A stretch of DNA of 64,000 bases from Zeus faber. Taxonomy: Eukaryota; Chordata; Actinopteri; Zeiformes; Zeidae. Position 1 is the stretch's first letter. Every line of letters starts with the position of its first letter. Positions 1-18,648 of the stretch are shown here, piece after piece. The notes beneath the pieces were generated by a model. The model was not told the DNA's origin. It made no database searches and worked only from the letters and a program-made list of their open reading frames with translations. The position numbers and the translations under genes were made by a program. The stretch covers positions 37,317,477 through 37,381,476 of the forward strand of contig OY482848.1 in the NCBI GenBank assembly GCA_960531495.1. Direction: 5' to 3'.

Positions 1-7034
<7,034 letters not shown>

Positions 7035-7065
7035 GAGGACCCGGGCTCAGCTGCGGCTCATCAGG

Positions 7066-8387
7066 CTGAAGGGACAGGAAGTCCCCGGTCAGACAGGAAG
7101 TCACAGACAGACAGGAAGTCGAGGGGAGACAGGAAGTCCCAGAAAGACAGGAAGTCCCCTGAAGACAGGAAGTCCCGGGGAGACAGAAATTCCCAGACAG
7201 ACAGGAGGTCCCGGGAGACAGGAAGTCCCAGCAAGACAGGAAGTCCCAGGGAGACAGGAACTTCACGGACAGACAGGAAGTCCTAGGGATACAGGAAGTC
7301 CCGGGGAGACAGGAACTCCACGGACAGACAGGAAGTCCTAGGGATACAGGAAGTCCAGGGGAGACAGGAAGTCCTCGGTCAGACAGGAAGTCCCGGGGAG
7401 ACAGAAATTCCCAGACAGACAGGAGGTCCCGGGAGACAGGAAGTCACAAGGAGACAGGAAGTCCCCGGACAGACAGGAGGTCCCGGGAGACAGGAAGTCA
7501 CAAGGAGACAGGAAGTCCCCGGACAGACAGGAAGTCCCGGGGAGACAGGAAGTCCCAGCAAGACAGGAAGTCCCAGGGAGACAGGAACTTCACGGACAGA
7601 CAGGAAGTCCTAGGGATACAGGAAGTCCCGGGGAGACAGGAAGTCCTCGGTCAGACAGGAAGTCCCGGGGAGACAGAAATTCCCAGACAGACAGGAGGTC
7701 CCGGGAGACAGGAAGTCACAAGGAGACAGGAAGTCCCCGGACAGACAGGAAGTCCCGGGGAGACAGGAAGTCCCAGCAAGACAGGAAGTCCCAGGGAGAC
7801 AGGAACTTCACGGACAGACAGGAAGTCCTGGGGATACAGGAAGTCCCGGGGAGACAGGAAGTCCTCGGTCAGACAGGAAGTCCCGGGGAGACAGAAATTC
7901 CCAGACAGACAGGAGGTCCCGGGAGACAGGAAGTCACAAGGAGACAGGAAGTCCCCGGACAGACAGGAAGTCCCGGGGAGACAGGAAGTCCCAGCAAGAC
8001 AGGAAGTCCCAGGGAGACAGGAACTTCACGGACAGACAGGAAGTCCTAGGGATACAGGAAGTCCCGGGGAGACAGGAAGTCCTCGGTCAGACAGGAAGTC
8101 CCGGGGAGACAGAAATTCCCAGACAGACAGGAGGTCCCGGGAGACAGGAAGTCACAAGGAGACAGGAAGTCCCCGGACAGACAGGAAGTCCCAGCAAGAC
8201 AGGAAGTCCCAGGGAGACAGGAACTTCACGGACAGACAGGAAGTCCCGCACAGACAGGAAGTCCTCAGTCAGACAGGAAGTCCCGGGAGACAGGAAGTCC
8301 CAGGGAGACAGGAAGTCCCAGGGAGACACGAAGTCCCCGGACAGACAGGAAGTCCCTGACAGACAAGAAGTCCCAGAAGAGAAGAGA
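7066..8387. repeat. minisatellite of GGAA (ETS-like) units upstream of alg13
   Basis: About 1.3 kb of gacaggaagtcccgggga-type units (17-18 bp), organised into a higher-order repeat of about 215 bp (the cttcacggacagacaggaag block recurs near 7590, 7806, 8022 and 8222). Each unit contains ACAGGAAGT, a good match to an ETS-family site, so there are several dozen sites. The edge nearest alg13 runs into the pyrimidine tract of a possible acceptor (cttcctgtcccttcag) at ~7065. Confidence 0.93.
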
Positions 8388-9388
8388 AAATGGGAATAAA
8401 AAATATTATTTAAAAATAAATGTTATAAATTATAATATACAATTTTTATGCAGTTTTTCCTTAATTTTAATTCATTTATTTTAATCACTTTTTACATTTA
8501 ATTCCCTAACTTTGTTTTTAGCTCACATATTGTAAATAAAAATGATATATAATAATAATTATTAATAATCATATGTTTTATACATATAATTATACATATA
8601 ATTACATATAATTGTATAATTGTATAATTGTTTATATGGAAGGGCGGTGGCTCCAGAGCACCAGCTCCACGTGGTGCAGGGAGGGCTTTGGCCTCCAGGG
8701 GGCAGCAGCGAAGCGGGCGGCTCTCACCGATAGAGCATCTCATTCAAGTCGCTGATAAAGTGTCCGTTTTCTGTGTTCGCTGTTGTGGTTTTCTGACATC
8801 AGCTTAAATTAATATTTATTGTTCTCTACAATATGTATTGTTTGCATTTGTTAAAATTAGATGCACACGGCCGCATGCTGCGTCACCTTGAGGTTGAAAC
8901 TCGGAAAACCCACCTATGCTCGAGAAAGTGCAAAGGAACGGCCATTTAACTATAACGAAACACGCTAACGTGGGCATAAACGACTCTATAGTTTACTGTA
9001 GAAGGAAAACGCTGCCAAACAAACATACATGTACTGCATCGTCCATGTTTTTCTGAACAGAAGCAAAGGAACGCGTTGACTGGAAGGGAAATGCCGATTC
9101 CGAGTTCCCACGAATGCGGCACCGTGAGGTCATATTCCTGCGACACCACCGCAGGTCACTGTTTATGGTCCGTGGTTTAACATCCGTGACAGACTAATAT
9201 GGCAGAAACAACTACGTAACAGTGTTGTACTATTATATTACTATAATAACACTATATTAATACTATAAAAACACTATAATACTACTATTATATTACATAT
9301 ACTACATTGAAGGAGAAGCAGCAGCATGGATCTGGTTCTGCTTCAGTCTTCATCACACTGAGCCTGAAGATCCTCAGGACGCAGGAAC
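8388..9388. other. alg13-aars2 head-to-head intergenic segment
   Basis: AT-rich DNA (8388-8640), then a GC-rich island around 8640-8740, then moderately AT-rich DNA with a small tata/cta-rich simple stretch (9225-9310) before the aars2 ATG. It probably holds the aars2 promoter. I see no defined TATA box or motif that I would assert. Confidence 0.45.
8728..8792 (-). other. candidate upstream exon (uncertain)
   Basis: An open 65-nt segment on the minus strand sits between a plausible acceptor (gctgatgtcag) and a consensus donor (GTGAGA). It would encode residues such as ENGHFISDLNEMLYR. It could be a non-coding or alternative 5' exon of alg13. It does not join in frame to the ATG-containing exon, because a stop intervenes. 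I do not recognise the peptide. Confidence 0.2.
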
Positions 9389-12300
9389 ATGAGTTTCCTT
9401 AGGGGCTCCAGAGCCCTGATGGGCTCCAGAGCCCTGGTGGGGTTTAGGACCCTGGTGGGCTTCAGGACCCTGGTGGGCTTCAGAGGAGATTTCAGGGACT
9501 TCAGCAAACACTTTGGGGGGTCCAGTGGAGACATGGTGGGGTTCAGACCCTTGGAGGGGTCCAGAGGACCCTTGCAGAGGTCCTACACTGAAGACTCCAG
9601 GTTCTCCTCTAAACGGGTCCGTCGGATGTTCGTGGACTTCTTCCAGCAGAACCACCAGCACAGGGCCGTCCCGTCGTCCCCGGTGCGGCCACGGGGGGAC
9701 CCAAGCCTCCTGTTTGTCAATGCAGGGATGAACCAGGTACCGTGGAAACAAGTGAAGTACTTTAGTAGTACTTTAGTAGTACTTGTCAAATACTGGATGG
9801 TCACCTTCACACACTCAATTCATAGTCAAATATGTGTTTGTTATAAATGTATTCTCTTTAGTCTTTCCGTCCATAGATGTAATTAATGTAAAAATTGTAA
9901 AAAGTAACCTCAATGTTTTGACTTGGAACAGTTTTGCGTCTTTGTGTGTATAAAAAGAAAAGTAATATTTTGATATTAGATCCCGTCACTGACCAGCAGG
10001 TTGAACCACACATTCAGAAGAGGAGCACAATGTTCATACAATGTTTCCTTCTAAAATTATATTAAACTGATTCTCGGCTCAAACTTTCTTATTTTGGAGA
10101 AAAGTAATTTGCCGCAGTTTGACTCCAAGCACCCTGAACAGGTCCGTTTGAGACCATCTCTGAGTGTCTTGGCCTCCCGGTGTGTTGCAGTTCAAGCCCC
10201 TCCTCCTGGGGAGCGCGGACCCCCGCAGCGAGATGTCCTCCTACCGCCGTGTGGTCAACAGCCAGAAGTGCGTCCGCGCTGGTGGGAAACACAATGACCT
10301 GGACGACGTCGGCCGAGACGTCTACCACCACACCTTCTTCGAGATGCTGGGGAACTGGTCGTTCGGAGACTACTTCAAGGTCAGAGCGTGGGACCCCTAG
10401 ATACATCCCATAATATCTCTATGACTCCCATGATGTCATCTCATCACAGGGGTACATATGTTACAATGTAAAGTCACAAGTTTCAGAGCTTTCATTCTGA
10501 CATTAAAGGGTGAAATTGAAGGTGAGGAGGCGTGGCCTGAGGAGGGCGTGTCGCTTTAAACTGTGGACTGCTGTTACATCAGGACAGTTGGCTCCATTAC
10601 TGGATACGGACCACGCAGCGGTTTGGTGCAGTAGCAGGAAGTGACATCACAGGAAGTGTGTGTTCTCCCTGCAGGAGGAAGCCTGTGCCATGGCCTGGAG
10701 TCTGCTCACAGAGCATTATGGGATGTCCGCAGACAGACTGTACGTATCCTACTTCGCTGGAGACTCTTCATTAGGACTTCCTGCCGACGAAGAGACACGA
10801 CGCATCTGGCTGGACATCGGGTCGGTGTTCCCAACTCGACTAACTAGTAATACTAACTAGGAATGTTAACTAGAAACAGAAGAAGAAACAGTCTTTAATC
10901 GTCACACGACACTCCACAACACATGCTTGCACACACACACACGCTTGATGGCGGCCGGTGAAATGGCTCCTCTGCTTTTGACCCATCCTGGCTTGTCCTT
11001 CCTCTGGGGGCACAGCCAGGAGCAGTGGGCAGCGTACGTGGACGCGCCCGGGGACCAGGTGATAAGTGTCCATCGCTGGTCAGACCATGATGGGTGCATG
11101 TTTTTGGTGGGGGTCCTTACTGACGTGAGGTGGAGGAAACCCCATGTGAGCACAGGGAGAACATGCAAACTCCACAGCTGGCTCCTGTTTTTTGGAAGAT
11201 AACCCGCCGGAGCACGGTGCCAACAGCGCCCCAGGCGGGAATCGAACCCAGACAATGCACTGCGCCACCGTGCCACACACTAGTGACACCAACTTGTGAT
11301 ACTGTCTAGTGATACTAACTAGGAATGTTATCTAGTGACACCAACTTTTGATACTAACTAGGAATGTTAACTAGTGATGTCCACTAGTGATACTGACTAG
11401 TTATACTAATTTGTCAACTAATTGACAGAATCTTTCTAGTTCTCTCGGGTTCTAACTGGTTTTGAACTGGTTTCTCAGTGTCCCCATGGAGCGCGTCCTG
11501 CCTTTCGGCCTGAAGGATAACTTCTGGGAGATGGGCGACTCGGGCCCCTGCGGCCCCTGCACCGAGATCCACTACGACCACGTGGGAGGACGCAACGCAG
11601 CCCTGCTGGTCAACTCTGGTAGTGCAGAGGTGGTGGAGATCTGGAACCTGGTGTTCATGCAGTACAACAGGTAAACATACAGTACAACAGGTAAACATGT
11701 AGCACAACATGTAGCACAACATGCAGTACAACATGCAGTACAACATGCAGTACAACATGCAGTACAACATGCAGTACAACATGCAGTTCAAAATGCAGTT
11801 CAACATGCAGTACAACATGCAGTTCAACATGCAGTTCAACATGCAGTTCAACATGCAGTTCAACATGCAGTTCAACATGCAGTTCAACATGCAGTACAAC
11901 ATGCAGTACAACATGCAGTACAATATGCAGTACAACATGCAGTACAACATGCAGTACAATATGCAGTACAATATGCAGTTCAAAATGCAGTACAACATGC
12001 AGTTCAACATGCAGTTCAACATGCAGTTCAACATGCAGTTCAACATGCAGTTCAACATGCAGTACAACATGCAGTACAACATGCAGTACAATATGCAGTA
12101 CAACATGCAGTACAACATGCAGTACAATATGCAGTACCATCATGGGTAACCCTCCTCATCAGTAAGTTGTTTTCTCATTGATGGTGTCCCTGCTCAGGGA
12201 GGTGGACCACAGCTTGCGCCCCCTGCCGCTGCAGTGTGTGGACACAGGGATGGGACTGGAGCGGCTGCTCAGCGTGCTGCAGCGGAAACACTCAAACTAC

Positions 12301-12630
12301 GACACGGATCTATTCACTCCGCTGCTCAGCGCCATCCAACAGGTCGGGGCCATTTCCACGGTAACCACCATCTCTGCTAGCTTTTTGTGCTGACCTAGCG
12401 CGGGGCATGTCCTCCATCTTGGATTGTGTCCAGGTGTCCAGCTGTCCTCCGTACGGTGGACGGACAGGCGCCGCAGACCAGCGCAGGGTGGACATGGCGT
12501 ACCGCGTGGTGGCGGACCACGTCAGGACGCTGGCCGTCTGCATCGCTGACGGAGTCTACCCCGGCATGTCCGGGTCCGAGTGAGTCACATGACGGCAGCC
12601 GACAAATCACAGAGCGGCAGAGGGTGATTT

Positions 12631-12721
<91 letters not shown>

Positions 12722-15465
12722 AGGCTGGTGCTGAGGCGGATCCTGCGCCGTGCGCTGCGTTTCAGTGTGGAGGTCCTCCAGGCCCCCCGGGGGATGCTGG
12801 CAAACCTGGTGCCCACCGTCACTGAGCTGCTGGTGAGTCAGAGATCCTCAGTGTCACCGTATCCCAGCATGCACCTCTGTTAACGGGGGAGGATGAAACA
12901 CGCCAACCTTGCTTGAACATGAACCAAAGATATGTCACTCAAAGATGCCATGCTCCCAAATAAAAAGCCACGCCCCTACATGCAAACCCGTTGAAGCCTT
13001 CAATGTGTTCTTCATGGAACCATAGTTTTATAAACTGCATCCGGACACCGGCAGAAGAGCGACTGAGACTGGATGTTTTAATTGACAGGTCTGTCTGAGC
13101 AGGGTGGGCTTGTCCCGCCTCACAACACTCTGCCCCTTTAGCCACATTAAAGTTCTAGCTCCGTCCTTCACAACATTGCAGCAGCATGAAGCTCAAACCC
13201 AAAATGGTCTCTTCACAAAGCAATGCACGGCGGACATTTTGTTCTTCAGTTCTGCTGCCGTCGTACAAGATCCAGGATTTATTGGCTAATGATTTGACTG
13301 ATTGGTGGATGTATTGATTGGTTGTGTCTGTTTCAGGGCGATGCCTATCCTGAGCTGCACAGAGAAAGAGAGCGAGTGAGTCTGAACTGGTAACCAGGTG
13401 GTAACCAGCTGGTCACCTGCTGGTAATCTAGTAACCAGGTGGTAACCTAGTAACCAGGTAGTAACCAGCTTTTAACCTAGTAACCAGGTGGTAACCAGCT
13501 GGTAACCTGACAACCAGATGGTAACCTAGTAACCAGCTGGTAACCAGCTGGTAACCACCAACCTATCTGAATTCAATCAAAAGTCTGGTATCAGAGCTGA
13601 TAATCAGATGATTGATTGATCATTGTCCAGTTGAATTGATCCTCAGATCATGGAGATCATCAGTGAGAATGAGGATCAGTTCCTCAGCTCTCTGCAGCAC
13701 GGACGAAGGATCATCAACCAGACGCTGCAACGCAACCACCAGCTGTTCCCAGGTCAGTAGCGGTTCCCAGGTCAGTAGCGGTTCCCTGGTCAGTAGCGGT
13801 TCCCTGGTCAGTAGCGGTTCCCAGGTCAGTAGCTGTTCCCAGGTCGGTAGCTGGTCCCAGGTCAGTAGCTTTTCCCATGTAACCAGAGTGATATGTGTCT
13901 GCAGCCCACGTGGCCTGGTCCCTGCACTGCAACCTGGGCTTCCCTTTAGACCTTCTGGACCTGATGCTGGAGGAGCGGGGGGTCCAGGTGGACCGGTCCG
14001 GACTGGACCTGCTTCGAGCCGAGCAGGAGAAGGTGACTGGTCTGAGTGAGTAGAACTTGAGGAACCACAAGCAGAACCCTGTAACATCCCCCCTCCCTCC
14101 CTCCAGCGTCAGGCTGAAGTCCGCCTCTCAGGCTCCGAGCTCCAGTTGGACGTCCACAGTTTGGCGTCACTGCAGAACGAGGGCGTCGCTCACACAGACG
14201 ATGGACCCAAGTACCTCTACCACCTGGAGAACCTCAGACACGGTACGAGACCTCCTGCCGGCTGAGACGTTCTCCTCTTCCTCCTGTATGTTCTCCCCAT
14301 AAAGTCTAAATAAACTCTTTGCTGTGGTGCTAGTTTTCCCAGAATGCAGTGCGACGGTCCAGACCCTGTTCTGTGGAGGATCCCAGGTGTCGGAGGTCAG
14401 CGTGGGTCAGCGGTGTGTTATGGTTCTAGACAGAACCAGTTTCTATGCCGAGCAGGGGGGTCAGTCCCACGACCAAGGCTACCTGGTCCGGGACGGAGAG
14501 ACGGTCAGTCCAACCGCATCAAACTGGAATAAGTGAGTGGTCAGAACCGGAGCTCCAGGGGCTCCAGGTGGTGGGAGTCACTAACTTTTGAACTGTCATC
14601 CCAGGACGTTCTTCACCCGGTGGAGGACGTCTCCGTCTCTGGAGGGTTTGTTCTGCATCAGGTAACCGCAGCCGCCACGCTGCGTCCTGGAGACCTGGTG
14701 CATCTCCACCTGGACCAGGTACAACCTCCCACCGAGCCCTCGAGCAAGGCACAGAGATGGCCCAGGTGTAGGACGTTTGGTCTTTGACCTTTGACCTTTA
14801 ACCTGTGTTTCCAGGCCAAGCGGCTGGCCTGCATGGTGAAGCACACAGCGACCCACATCCTGAACTGGGCGCTGCGGTGCCTCCTGGGGGCCGGAGTCGA
14901 GCAGCGAGGGTCCCACGTCACAGCAGACCGCCTGCGTTTCGATTTCAGTGTCAAGGTGATCGATCAATCAATCAATCCATCAATCGACCCTTATTTCTCC
15001 TTGCGAAACCCTGAGGAGGGTTGGGTGCTGACCTCCTCTGGTTTCAGGGTTCTCTGAGTGTTCCTCAGCTGCAGCAGCTGGAGAACCTGGTCCTGAACGT
15101 CATCGCCGAAAACCAACCGGTCTACAGCCAGGAGGTTCCTCTGGAGCTGGCCAGGACAATTCCTGGACTGAGGACCGTCGACGAGGTGAACCCAGAACCA
15201 CGCCACACAACCCAAAACCACGTCACAGAACCCAGAACCCAGAATCATGTCACAGAACCACGACACAGAACCTAGAATCGGAACCTCGGATTGGTCTCTC
15301 TGACCTGTATGTCCATCCTCTGACCTGTCTCCAGGTGTACCCAGACCCAGTGAGAGTGGTATCTGTGGGTGTGTCTGTAGCCGAGCTGCTGGACGGACGG
15401 AAGGACGGACGGAACTCCGTGGAGCTCTGCTGTGGAACGTGAGAAGACCCTCATCTTTATTATGC

Positions 15466-15508
<43 letters not shown>

Positions 15509-18264
15509 GATAATAATAATAATAATATTATATTTTATTATTGTTCTACGATTGGCTATTGATGTCACATGGTTGTTTCTCTGCTGTATGATTGGCTGTT
15601 CATGTTGTCTTTGTAGGTAAGGGGAAAACGGACTCTGTATTGAACTGTATTAAAAACAAATCTCATAAATTTATCATCTTTATCGTGGAAAATTATATTG
15701 TGGAAATGATCAAGGTCATTTTATCACATAGCCATACAATGAAATACCAAAAACGTTGTGGTGTTTCTGAGTAATAACCATTACACAGCTTCTATTTTTC
15801 CGACGTATTTTTTCATGAATCGGACAATCGGAAGTATTGTGGCCAAAGAAATAAAACATCAATCCAACAGATCCACAGACATCAACCAATCTTATTTAAG
15901 AATAGTGACGTGTCAGTCAAGCAGGACCAGCTGAATACTTGGGATCAAATGCAAATTTGAACCACGAGATGTGAAACAGCAGTTTAAACGACACCTCAAC
16001 TGTGTTGGTTTCTTATGTCATCATTGTGATCTTTTAACCAGGTTGCACATGCGTCTGTGATATCGATCAAATTTGATCTGTTTTTTCACCAATATCTGCT
16101 GCCTATGTCTATCGATTTGGATGAAACTCCCAACCATGAGATCTCTGAGACGACCCGGTTCTAAAGATAACTGAACCGTGTCCGTGGGTCCAGCGGTTGT
16201 CCTGTTCCAGACAATTTTAGCGCAAAAAATGCCAAGGAGAAAATAATAATAATGGAGGTCGTAATAGAAGCAGTCTGACGTCATCCTGTCATGGTCACCG
16301 TGGTAACCAGGGGACTCTCTCTCTCTCTGCAGACACGTGCTGAGGACGGGGGCGATCGAGGACCTGGTCGTGGTTTCAGAGAAACAGTTTGTGAAGGGAG
16401 TGAGTCGCATCGTGGCAGTGACGGGACCGCAGGCCACGCAGGTCTACATACTCTAGATCTATACAGGGATTTTGTTCTACGTACTCTAGATCTATACAGG
16501 GGTTTCGTTCAAAGTACTCTGATGATCTGAGTGATGACAGTTCTATGTGATGTGGATCTGCTTGTGGTCCTCCAGGCCAGGGAGACGGGCCAGGTCTTGG
16601 CCCAGGACGTGGAGTGTCTCTCAGCCCGTTTCACAGCCTGTTCCCCCTCCAGCCTCCAGGCGGCGCAGCGTCAGGCCAAGGAGGTCGGACTGCTGACGGA
16701 CGTATGGAACTTCCTGTTACCAAGCTCATTCACATTGTGACCTCGACACCGAGGTTCTTCACCATCTCCCATGATGCACCTGTGCTGCTCCGTGTCTGCA
16801 GGCGGTGGAGAACAGCATCGTTCCCCAGTGGCAGCGCAGGGAACTGCAGGGCACCCTGCGCAGCCTCCAGAGAAGGAGCAACACCACCCTCAGGAAGATG
16901 GAGGTCAAGCAGGTCAGACTGGTCTCACTGGTCAGGCTGGTCTCACAGTGTATATGTATAATATAGATGTGAATGTTTGCTCCGTCCAGGCAGCAGAGGG
17001 CGCTCTGTGCATCCTGCAGAGGACGGGAGACAGACCTGTTCTGGTGGAGGCTGTGGACACTGAGTGTCCCTCTGTGAGTCTCCCTGTCTGTCTGTCTGTG
17101 AGACTGTCTGATGCTGTCTGTTCACCTGTCTGTCTGACTCCCTGTTTGCCTGTCTGTCTGTAGGTTCTGATGAAGACAGTGAACCAGCTCAGCCTCCGTC
17201 TCCCTCGCAGCCTGGTGATGCTGCTCGCTCACCAGGTGCATTCTGGGAAGGTTCTGTGTGCCTGCCAGGTTCCTCAGGTACCCCCCTCCCACCCCCGGGT
17301 CATGTGACCTCATGTTGCAGTTCCACGTACGAACATGAGCTCGAGAAATAATCTGAGCAAGTGATTCGAAGAGAAATAATGGTATAATGTTGTGTATTGC
17401 AGTATGTATGTATAATATTTCAATTCTTTGAACAACGTTGTTCAAAACAGAAATGCTGTTGAAGGTTAAAGCGTTAGGACTGATTTATATGACATGTATC
17501 GTATTTCCTCAAATACGAACTGTTTTTTTAAATATAAACCCGGCCTCTCAAATACAGACCAAGGAAAGTGATTGGAGCTCCGCCACCAACGACGCAAATG
17601 AAAACAGTGTTTTTATTGTAGAAGTATTTAAATGACTGCTTCCTGCTGCTGCATAGCAGATGGCTTCTTGGGGCAAATGCCGCCCTGAGCGTCCTCGTTC
17701 TCCAGCGCTCCAAGCAGGAAGGGGTAGAAAATCTGTAATACCCCCGTCTGCTACCGCCACAAGTGTGACTTGCTGTGTAGCCGGGTAGCCAGGTAGCACG
17801 CACCATATCCAAGGCTCAGTCCTTACTGCAGCCGCCCGGGTTCGATTCCGGCACGTGGCTGCATGTCATCCACTCTCTCTGTCCCCTTTCCTCCCAAACT
17901 ATCATTGTCACATTGAGCATTAAAAATGCCAAAAAATAAGTTAAAAAAAAAAATATATATATATATTTATTCGACAGAGGGAAGTAGATATAGAAGCATG
18001 GCTCTGATATAAGCCCTCTGTTTGAGGAAACAGTATTTATAGCGTTGTTCGGGTGGTTCTTCATGCACTGGGGGTCATTCCGCTGCTCAGGGCTCGGTGG
18101 CGCTGTCCGCCAGCGAATGGGCTGCAGCCGTTTGCTCGCATCTGAACGGAGCAGCTGGAGGGTCGATGCTGGTCGCCAAGGGAACGGGACGCAGCGATGA
18201 CATCACGGCGCCGCTGAAATGGGCGGAGCACTTCGCTTGGATCCGGACGCAAAGTAGTGATTAA
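9389..18264 (+). CDS. aars2: aars2, mitochondrial alanyl-tRNA synthetase
   Basis: Exons: 9389-9736, 10191-10379, 10675-10820, 11479-11670, 12198-12342, 12434-12579, 12724-12832, 13337-13375, 13647-13752, 13905-14032, 14107-14242, 14334-14503, 14605-14718, 14815-14955, 15048-15185, 15335-15438, 16333-16441, 16576-16701, 16802-16912, 16990-17073, 17164-17277, 18091-18264. All phases agree; about 1022 aa (human about 985). It charges mitochondrial tRNA-Ala. Order: Arg-rich presequence, class II catalytic core ([52 protein letters not shown]), then the editing domain with HTATH (His666-His670), then a C-terminal region. The gene looks intact. The cytosolic paralogue is less likely, given the targeting-type N terminus and the AARS2-like sequence. 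Confidence 0.95.
10873..11281 (-). mobile_element. tRNA-derived SINE, copy 1
   Basis: Lies in the aars2 intron between 10820 and 11479. On the minus strand it begins with a tRNA-like head (ggcacggtggcgcagtgc, a B-box-like ggttcgattcc) followed by the fish SINE body gagtttgcatgttctccctg. A second copy at 58916-59345 shares most of its length. The head of this copy is slightly shortened. Confidence 0.75.
11671..12146. repeat. 12-bp minisatellite derived from the aars2 exon end
   Basis: About 37 copies of catgcagtacaa / catgcagttcaa. The unit copies the last coding bases of exon 11479-11670 (TTC ATG CAG TAC AAC AG), so the array grew out of the exon-intron edge. Long MQYN-repeat frames across it are spurious. 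Confidence 0.95.
12632..12720. repeat. (GT)n microsatellite abutting an aars2 acceptor
   Basis: About 88 bp of GT repeat ends directly at the acceptor cag before exon 12724-12832. Confidence 0.95.
13385..13560. repeat. ggtaaccagctggtaac repeat after an aars2 donor
   Basis: Irregular tandem of (c)tggtaaccag units starting about 10 nt after the donor of exon 13337-13375. It contains many GGTAAC strings that resemble weak donors. Confidence 0.9.
13742..13880. repeat. 18-bp repeat duplicating an aars2 splice donor
   Basis: About seven copies of gttcccaggtcagtagcg. The first copy is the real exon-intron junction (TTCCCAG|GTCAGT). In the exon frame the first intron codons include TAG, so use of a downstream copy would truncate the protein. 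Confidence 0.93.
15465..15545. repeat. (ATT)n/(AAT)n microsatellite
   Basis: Simple trinucleotide tract in the aars2 intron after 15438. The remaining ~790 bp of that intron (15546-16332) shows no recognised feature. Confidence 0.9.
17815..17965 (+). mobile_element. truncated tRNA-derived SINE
   Basis: Begins in a B-box-like segment (gggttcgattccggcacgtg), then the percomorph-type body gctgcatgtcatccactc with a ctctctgtcccctttcctcc tract, and ends in an A-rich/TA tail (ttaaaaaaaaaaatatat). It lies in the last aars2 intron. Confidence 0.7.
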
Positions 18265-18436
18265 AACCTAGAAGTGGGACTCTGAGGATGGAGGGCGGGA
18301 AGGATGGATGAATGGATGGATGGATGATCAGGAGATGGGTGGATGGATGATGGATGGATTTATTATCCATCATGAGGTGGGTGGATGAGCACATCAGCAA
18401 TCATGGGAATTATTGTAAATATATGATGTTCTGATG

Positions 18437-18442
18437 AATAAA
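18437..18442 (+). terminator. aars2 polyadenylation signal
   Basis: AATAAA about 170 nt after the aars2 stop codon. Confidence 0.7.
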
Positions 18443-18471
18443 AATGTCACATGTTCTATTTTCAGTTTCTT

Positions 18472-18477
18472 TTTATT
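18472..18477 (-). terminator. calpain A polyadenylation signal
   Basis: AATAAA on the minus strand, about 170 nt after the calpain A stop. It lies just beyond the aars2 signal, so the two 3' UTRs are expected to meet or overlap. Confidence 0.65.
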
Positions 18478-18648
18478 GGATGGAATCAAACATTTAAGTT
18501 TAAAGTGGAAGAGAAGCCCCCACCCACCCCCAGCACCACCCCTCCACCTCATATGGAACTACAGCATTACACACCACACCCTCATGTTTCATATCTGGTT
18601 CCTGCTTGGATGACAGTCCCGTGGTGACAACCAGGAGGCCCCAGACCC

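Noticed and set aside
9374..9751. 125-codon minus-strand frame opposite aars2 exon 1
   Set aside because: Shadow of the GC-rich aars2 coding exon; no splice or family support.
10873..11281. tRNA gene
   Set aside because: The head has A/B-box-like motifs, but it continues into a SINE body and has a second copy at 58916-59345; no complete cloverleaf.
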